The notes beneath the pieces are model-generated. The model was not told the origin of the DNA. It did no database searches and worked only from the letters and a program-made list of their open reading frames with translations. Source: Gambelia wislizenii (taxonomy: Eukaryota > Chordata > Lepidosauria > Squamata > Crotaphytidae). Taken from it: a stretch of 64,000 bases of DNA. Below, piece by piece: positions 57,442-64,000 of the stretch (within the stretch, counting starts at the first letter, position 1; each line of letters starts with the position of its first letter). Location of the stretch: contig JAUMIR010000001.1 in assembly GCA_030847615.1 (NCBI GenBank), forward strand, positions 163,839,001 through 163,903,000. The letters are read 5' to 3'. The position numbers were made by a program, and so were the translations under genes.

Positions 57442-57558
57442 TAGTTGTAACCACTTTGGGAAAGAGAGTGGGATGTATCTACATGGTTTGTGCCTGCACC
57501 TCTTTGCCCATGCATAAAGGGGGAAGTTTTAAGAGGGAATGTAGAATTCTGCTTGCAT

Positions 57559-57598
57559 GGAGAATAACACCTAAAGGGGAGAATAACACCTAAAGGGG
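57559..57598. repeat. 20-bp tandem duplication
   Basis: AGAATAACACCTAAAGGGG occurs twice in a row. Confidence 0.9.
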
Positions 57599-57599
57599 G

Positions 57600-58862
57600 C
57601 TATGGATTATTTGGAATGATCTGTCATACACAGACATGCAGACATGCAGCAGAACTAGCAGAACTGAAACATAGCAGTCTTGACAATGTATTGACAGACA
57701 GTAGATCTCTTATTGGTGATAGGTAACCTTATGAGCATTTTAGGGAATAAATTCCATCCTGTTTCTTTTAAAAAACACCTTCTCAATTTTCCCACACTGT
57801 ATTCATGCTCTCTCTCTCCATGTGTTATAAACTGGATGCTTTACTTTTACATTTTTATTTTTATTTATTTTTCTTGTGTCATGTTTAAGACACAATGGCT
57901 GAGATCTTGTGTAACTCTTGTGGAGCATAAAATGCCACAGGTGTCTTTTCATGGACAATGGGAGGGACCCAGCCAACCTGGTGGTAACAGTGTAATGGCA
58001 GTTTGGCTGGTAGCTTTTCAGTGCACCCCACAGACAATTAGTGGCCATTCTGGTCAAGGGTGTGAGTGTTGTTGCTACGCCCATGCACTGATCAGCTTGT
58101 AAGCTGGCTCACTGTGCTTCAGCTGATAAGGGAACTTTGTGCATAAGGGAGCACTGGATGCCTCCTTACGCAAACTTGTAATAAAAGCACAAACAAAAGT
58201 TTTGCTGATATACTGTCCCAATAGTCTCCTGTCTGTTATCTGTCTTTTGAATGGCTGCTCTTCTGTTTTCATTTCTCATGCTTTACTATTGAATTATGTT
58301 GTCACAATATATTTTATGGTCTTGGTGCCAGCACCACATCCCCTATTTTGTCTAGTCTTTCTCCCAGACACAGGAAAGAAAAATTTGGAAGATTTCTCTA
58401 GAGAGTTCCACTTACAATCTCTGGTTAGCTGAAATTTTCTTTGTGTTTTGATTTGCTAGCTTTTCCTTTTCTTTTTATCCATTTTATTCATTCTGTTTGT
58501 TCCAATACTCTAGTATATGTAATAGTCATGAAGAATATTTAGTATTCTTCATGATTATTCATCTCTTAATAGCCAGGGACTGAACTATTTTATCATCTGT
58601 AACTGTAGTGAGCTACAGTAGTTCCTAGCTGAGTGCCATGATTTTGCACTTTGTTTTTGAATAATTTTCATTAGTTTTTTTTTTTATTCCTGTTCTTTCA
58701 CTAATGAAATGCATGGTAGGGACATTTTTCAGACAGAAGTGTCTATAGGAAGCCTAGTCCTAAACATGTCAAACTTGTTTGTATGTCCCCTTGATTTCCA
58801 TGGGGCTTTCCCCTCAACCACTCCCCTACCCCAGATTTAGGATATGATGCTGTAAAAATAAC
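57600..58862. other. COL12A1: COL12A1 intron 2, no feature recognised
   Basis: AT-rich. A short inverted repeat AAGAATATT/AGTATTCTT lies near 58531-58550. No exon was identified. Confidence 0.5.
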
Positions 58863-58865
58863 AAA

Positions 58866-60107
58866 GGGGTCAGTTACACAGCAGAATAAAGTGTGCAAAA
58901 TTCCAGCTTACCTCCCTTTCACACCAGTGCCGCATAGTTTACATAATTTTGTGCGAAATTGGTTGATCCAGTAAGTTTTCGGCTTTGTAGTTCACACAGA
59001 CAAAGGTGGGGGCATAGCCTCTGTAGCACAGGGTGGTTGTCTGACTGTCATTAAGGGCCACCTCTCCGATGCCCTGCCCCTGCCCAGTCCCCAATTGCAG
59101 GCTGTGGGGGCAGAAAGATGGGCCTATGGGGTTGTCACAGTCTTGGAGGCCCTTATCTTTGCTGCTGCAGCCTGTACAGCCCTGCACCCACTCTGTTCCT
59201 ATTCGCTGGGATGCAGGGTGGTATGGCTACTTTGGCTGACAAACAGCCCTCCGCAGGCCTCCCACAGGCTTTTGGCTCTGGGAACCTGGGGGCTGGAGCT
59301 TCCAAGAACTGAGAGTGGCCAGGCAGGAGGCGGGGAGGAGACGAGGAGTTGCGGCAGCCAGGATGGTGGCCCGAGGTCACCCATGAGGGGGAAAGAGGGC
59401 TCTGTTCTCATTCACCAGGGCTCTGGCCAGAGAACAGTAGAGAGAGGAGGAGAGCAGAGAGAGAAGGAAGGAGGCAGAGGAGAGGAAGGAGAAGCTCAAG
59501 GGGGAAAGAGTAAGAGAGAGAGGGGGAGAGACCCACTGCCAGAGCCAGCCAACCATCCCTCTCTCCCTCCTTTTCTCCATCCACCCATCCGTCCATCCAG
59601 GCACAGCTCCAAACCATTGGCGACCCCCAGAAAGGAGGAATGACTTGCTGCTGCTTCTTCTTCCTTCTCCCGTGATCCTAAGCTTTTTGGTGGAGAGAGA
59701 GGGAGGGAGGGAACCACAGGGCCACCTCGACTGCTGGCTGGATCTTTTCATTTGAGGCTCCTCGCATAGCAAAAATGGTGGATCACGGTATACGCATCTC
59801 TTGCAAGTCTACCCCCTCTGTGGTTGGTGCAACCAGTCACAGCTTAGCTCTGCTGTGGCTGTTTTGGGAAGATTGCTGGTAGTTCCCACAGCCTTTTGCA
59901 AATCGGTAGTTCACACCACCGATTGTGTGCATTTTTGCAAACTTTATCAAAAAAGTCAGGAAAAATAGCAAAAGCTGATACCGCACGGCTTATGGTTTTT
60001 TTTGTCCCCCTCCTTCTGAATATGGCGACTTTGATCCGAAAGACGTGGGAACTATTAGGACTCTTTGCAAATTCTTAGTGGATTTATTTTGCTGTGTAAC
60101 TGACCCC
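58866..60107. mobile_element. 1.24-kb DNA transposon, GGGGTCAGTTACACAGCA ends
   Basis: The first 25 bases (GGGGTCAGTTACACAGCAG then AATAAA) are repeated inverted at the right end with one mismatch. AAA flanks both sides (58863-58865, 60108-60110). GG termini and a 3-bp duplication fit PIF/Harbinger. The interior is GC- and purine-rich. Its long frames (for example + 59095-59643) have no transposase motif and skewed composition, so the element is treated as non-autonomous. Confidence 0.78.
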
Positions 60108-60110
60108 AAA

Positions 60111-60272
60111 GACTCCTGTACCATCTTTAGAGACTAACAAGTTTTATTTGGCATATTTTTGTGGACTTCAGCCTACTTCTGCAGATGCATTATGTGTAAG
60201 TCCAGGAAAGCTTATGCCAAATAAAATGTGTTCACTTATATAAGGTACCACAAGATTCTGTTGTTTTTGCTG
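60111..60272. repeat. Old interspersed repeat (GAAAGCTTATGCCAAATAAA type)
   Basis: TTTAGAGACTAACAAGTTTT, TCCAGGAAAGCTTATGCCAA and GGTACCACAAGATTCTGTTG form a motif common in reptile and turtle genomes. The class is not certain (Penelope- or LINE-type end). Confidence 0.55.
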
Positions 60273-60325
60273 CAACACATTATTATTGCTACTCCCTGAA
60301 AATAATTTAAAACGACCTTCCTTCC

Positions 60326-60330
60326 TCTTT

Positions 60331-60378
<48 letters not shown>

Positions 60379-60380
60379 TC
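60326..60380. repeat. (CTTT)n microsatellite
   Basis: About 13 units of CTTT, some with CCTT before them. Confidence 0.96.
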
Positions 60381-60560
60381 CCTCACTGCCCACTTTTCTC
60401 CCAACATGGGATCCAGTATGGCCCATGACATAGATTAAAACAAATCACAGTTAAAAACAATAATTATAAGTTAAAAACAATTAAACAAGTAGCCCAATTA
60501 AAAAATTAATTCAAAACAGTTTAAAAGCATTTTACAGCATTTTACAGCAATAAGGACAAA
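60381..60560 (-). repeat. LINE tail inverse
   Basis: CCCACTTTTCTCCCAACATG followed by A-rich GTTAAAAACAAT repeats matches the LINE 3' region at 34.8 kb in the same orientation. Confidence 0.55.
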
Positions 60561-61428
60561 AGTACCAATTTTTATTTCTCAGAAGACCCTTCTTCAGGCC
60601 TCATTATAATAAACTCTACATGTGATCCTAACAACCATGAACATCCCTCTCTTTACAGCAGTCACAGCCAGTGGTTATTATTTTGAGAATAACACTAGGG
60701 GCTCATTTACAGGATATGGTGGCATATCATGACTGTGGAGCTAGCCCATTCTTCCCCCATTACCTATATGGAATGGGCTGGAGCCCAATCAGGTACACTG
60801 GCCTGTCCCTACAGTTGCCCCCGCCACTATTTTCCACGCTGTCTTTTAAGGCAGGTAGGGGGCCTGCAACATGTGACTGAAGGCCCTCTGCATGTGACCA
60901 GCCTTGGGCCCAATCCAGTTTTTGCTGGCAGTAATGGAGTAAACTGAGTATTTTTTTAAAAAAATGGTCTATTGGACCTTACTCTGCTTCTCCCCATCTC
61001 AGCCTCATATCTGCCCTGGGGGTGGTGAGGACTGCCCAGGGGCAGAATGAGTTAAATGTCCTGCCACATATGGATAGCAGGGTTCTGAGAGGTGGACAAG
61101 ATGGAGTATTTAGCCCATATAGATAAGTTCCAGATATGAGGTTTAAACCCTTTCTCGTTCCTGATCGGATTCTCCCTCTGATCTTATCTCCTATTAGCCT
61201 CACTTAAAGGTGGGGGGAAAGTAGCCTGTAGTTTCAGAAGTGAGGAAATTTCAATCAGCAAAATGGCTTGGGAAGAAAGGTTAATACCCATCCCTTTGAT
61301 GTTACTGCTCTGATTAAAAATTGGAGCATTTCCCTTCAAGGCTGTTTCAAAGGGATAATAAAAAAAATCAAGAGGTTGATCATGAATTGCTCAGTATCAC
61401 ATCTAATTTGGCCCTTGCTCTTCTTCCA
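60561..61428. other. COL12A1: COL12A1 intron 2, no feature recognised
   Basis: No identifiable repeat or exon. Confidence 0.5.
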
Positions 61429-61429
61429 A

Positions 61430-61672
61430 CCAGGGGCCCATTACCACTACATAACTACAGTGCTATTCCCCTTTAACTGGCATAATTCCATCCCATGCAA
61501 TCCTGGGGTTTGTAGTTTGGGGAGGGACTACAGACTAGAAGAGTTCTCTGGCTGAGAATTCTAAACACCCTTCCCCAAACTGGAAATCCCAGGATTCCAT
61601 AGGACAGAACCATGGCAGTTAAAGTGGAATAACAGTGCTATAGTTCTTCAGTGTAAAATGGCCTCTGGTTAG
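61430..61672. repeat. Hairpin MITE, copy 11
   Basis: Left GGCCCATTACCACTACATAA and right TTCTTCAGTGTAAAATGGCC are inverted. The core GGGTTTGTAGTTTGGGGAG faces CCCAAACTGGAAATCCCAGG. Confidence 0.8.
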
Positions 61673-62095
61673 ATAGGCAAATTACGTAGTACTGTTATGG
61701 CAACAACTGTGCAATGTAGGCTAGGGTGAGAAATATTGATTTGCCTCATTCTACTAAGGACAACTATACATGTTAACATATAATTGCTGTGTGTATAGAA
61801 CGATAGATCGTGTATACAAATGTACACATGTTTTAAAACAATCACACATGTATGCCTGAGTATAGTAATATGGGTGCACTTTATGCTTGCTACATAATCT
61901 ATCTATCTAATCTTAATGGGTTTAACTGTTGCTTGGGGTTTTGCTCTGACCTGATTTCCTAAATGCCAGTCCTCTAGCTACCAGTTGCCTTAATCAGAAA
62001 TTCTTTGTCATTGATGGGGTTCTGAGATCACAGTGCAGCTGCCCTACCGGCCAAAACAGTCACTTGGTGGAGTGGGCAGATTTTATACATGAAAC

Positions 62096-62982
62096 TAATT
62101 ATAGGAGTGCCACAGAGCACCAAACTGCAAAAGAGAAAAATCACACATAAAATATTTCAAATGATAAGGTAGAATAATATTGAAGGGGTAATACAAATGA
62201 TAAGATACACAAGTGAAAAACATGAATGCAACTACAGTAACATGGGAGATTTTCAGACAGGCAAAAATCGCTCTTTGCCGCGCGAGCAGCCTCCCGAAAC
62301 TGCTGCGCGGCAAGGGTCTTCTTCGGACGACGCTGTGCCTCTGGCGAAACCGTCCGTGTCACTTCCGTGAAGCTTGGGACGGCTCCGCGTCATATTTCAA
62401 TCACGGGCAGCCTCCGTGCTTGAAATATGACGCGGAGCCATCCCAAGCTTCACGGAAGTGACACGGACGGTTTCGCCAGAGGCACAGCGTCGTCCGAAGA
62501 AGACCCTTGCTGCGCAGCAGTTTCGGGAGGCTGCTCACGCGGCAAAGAGCGATTTTTGCCTGTCTGAAAATCTCCATGGTATGTAAAAAGAAATTAATAC
62601 AGAATGAGGTAAAGCACTCAATGTATACCACAACTGAGGAGGAAAAAAAATTACCAGAACATATATGTTAGAGTAATTAGGGCTTGAGTTCATACTCTTG
62701 TCTATCATGTATGTTCTGGTAATGTTTTTTACCCCTCTCAATTGTGGTATACATTGAATACTTTACTTCATTCTGTATTAATTGCTTTTTGCATATGTTA
62801 CTGATGTAGTTGTGTTCATGTTTTTCACTTGTGTATCTTATTATTTGTATTACCCCTTCAATATTATTCTGCTTTATTATTTGAATTATTTTATGTCCCC
62901 CTCCCTGTTTTGCAGTTTGGTGCTCTGTGGCACTCCTATATTTGTTTCCTCTGTACTGTAGCCCTCCTTTTCCTGTTGTAGC
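62096..62982. mobile_element. Fold-back element II with a nested hairpin transposon
   Basis: Outer arms begin TATAGGAGTGCCACAGAGCA (62099) and end inverted at 62941. The left arm is 62099-62244 plus 62579-62667 after removing the nested element; the right arm is 62705-62941. Identity is roughly 85-90%. A 15-base near-repeat TTTTATACATGARAC flanks the unit (62081-62095, 62983-62997). A 41-bp unpaired segment lies at the right end. No coding frame. Confidence 0.8.
62245..62575. mobile_element. CpG-rich 331-bp near-perfect hairpin transposon
   Basis: Arms 62245-62400 and 62420-62575 (156 bp each) pair with about three mismatches, all of C/T type at or near CpG. Termini are GGAGATTTTCAGACAGG and its inverse. 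ATG is present on both sides (62242-62244, 62576-62578). The CpG density is striking beside AT-rich flanks. Mirror frames on both strands are produced by the symmetry. Confidence 0.9.
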
Positions 62983-63019
62983 TTTTATACATGAGACAGC
63001 AAAGCCCCCCCATCTCCCC

Positions 63020-64000
63020 CATTGGAGCAAACATGGAGGATTTTACTTGTGGACCCAGACCGGATGCTCCCGCTCCCATCAACAAAGAAGACACACACAA
63101 TGCCAAGCTGAGTTAATGATATGTATTGAGTACATGATAAACATAAGAAGTTAGGTATAGGTTAGTATGTTGAATATTGGCAATTAAAGGCTGCAACTTG
63201 CTAATGGCTGCCAATCATTGGCACTATCGCCTGGGCCTGGATCCCTTCGTTGCCCAACCCTGTGTTGACCAATGGACTGCTGTCGGTTACTACTGACCCA
63301 CTCCTGGAGGAGAGAGCCTTGACCGAGCCACCATGCTTGATACTCTCTCCTCCCTTGCGAAACAAGGTTGTTAACCATAAAATGGGGGTCTCCATGAACT
63401 TGGACTTTAACTTGATGGAGACCCCCTATTCCCCGTTTTTCCGGATCAGGGCCCATGCCATCCACCTAGCAAATTGCGACTAAATGATATGCAAAAGATA
63501 CAAGAACCTCGCTTCCCCTAATGGGAGGGTGGGCGGGTCTTCGGCTCCTCGGAGCCAACTGTGGAGTCTGTGCCAGGGGCTGGCTATTATACCGGCCCCC
63601 TGATGCAGAGCTCATGTCATCCGCCTGTGCCAGAAGCATGGCCGGAATTTCCTCCCCCCCCCACCGGGAACAACCAATTGGGGCGAAGCAGGCTCACCCC
63701 AATTGGCCCAACATGTTTGCACCCTTCCTCCCGGCTGCAAAGCATGCCGGGAAGAAGAGGCAAAGATGGTGGACCCCATGCCAGGCCATGCAGCCGTGGG
63801 TGCTGCCGATGGACCGTGGGGCACCAGCCAGGCCACAAAATGCCCACCGGCTAAGCTGGTAAGCCCCCTTGGATGACACGTGACCACAATGGTGTATGCT
63901 GGGCAACAAATTGGAGCTAATTCATTTTCCCTATGTGTGCAGTTACACAAATGTCTCGTTTCTGCATAAAGTTGCCATTTGAATTCAAGCCCTAATTAGA
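63020..64000. other. GC-rich block, possible LTR or tyrosine-recombinase retroelement end
   Basis: From about 63200 the sequence is much GC-richer than its surroundings. It contains a 12-bp perfect hairpin (GGGGGTCTCCAT at 63384-63395, ATGGAGACCCCC at 63415-63426) and a TATTATACC box near 63587. Overlapping frames of 60-115 codons on both strands have no domain I recognise. It may continue past the window. Confidence 0.35.

Noticed and set aside
59095..59772. Frames of 131-182 codons on both strands
   Set aside because: Purine- and GC-skewed interior of a transposon with no transposase motif.
62213..62631. Two nearly identical 76-82 codon frames on opposite strands
   Set aside because: Mirror products of the 331-bp hairpin, not a gene pair.

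Overview
This is vertebrate nuclear DNA: intron-split genes with GT/AG junctions, CpG islands at promoters, and dense interspersed repeats. The repeat mix (CR1 3' ends, a tRNA-derived SINE with a GGTTCGAATCC B box, hairpin MITEs around a 'CTACAAATCCCAGGATTCC' core, Penelope-like and L2/CR1-type LINE fragments) suggests a squamate reptile, probably a lizard. That placement is inference from repeat style; no species marker was tested.

Three genes were recognised, all on the + strand. (1) The last two coding exons and 3'UTR of TMEM30A (CDC50A), about 0.48-3.55 kb. (2) A complete four-exon COX7A2 with an 83-residue reading frame, 8.73-14.9 kb, with a CpG-rich promoter carrying ETS/NRF-2-like and CRE-like sites. 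(3) The signal-peptide exon of COL12A1 at 50.28-50.39 kb, whose first intron runs to the window end. From memory of the human map, TMEM30A, COX7A2 and COL12A1 are neighbours on 6q14 in the same relative order, so this is a conserved block. The genes are functionally unrelated: a flippase subunit, a respiratory-chain subunit and a fibril-associated collagen.

The 14.9-50.3 kb interval has no recognised gene. It holds two CpG islands (36.7-37.4 and 42.4-44.0 kb; the second is the better candidate for the COL12A1 first exon), retroelement fragments, DNA-transposon remnants and ordinary AT-rich sequence. The 50.4-64 kb segment is COL12A1 intron, rich in repeats and ending in an unidentified GC-rich block.

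The main unusual content is structural. There are two large fold-back insertions (48.55-49.16 and 62.10-62.98 kb) with long inverted arms and about 15-16 bp flanking direct repeats. The second is split by a CpG-rich 331-bp near-perfect hairpin. The hairpin belongs to a set of elements sharing GGAGATTWTCA-type termini and 3-bp target duplications (PIF/Harbinger-like), with relatives at 10.0, 28.4-28.7 and 31.5-32.1 kb. Other DNA-transposon structures include a three-copy GGGGYTTGTC-type family and a 1.24-kb element at 58.87-60.11 kb. No CRISPR array, rRNA, tRNA gene or operon-like system was seen.
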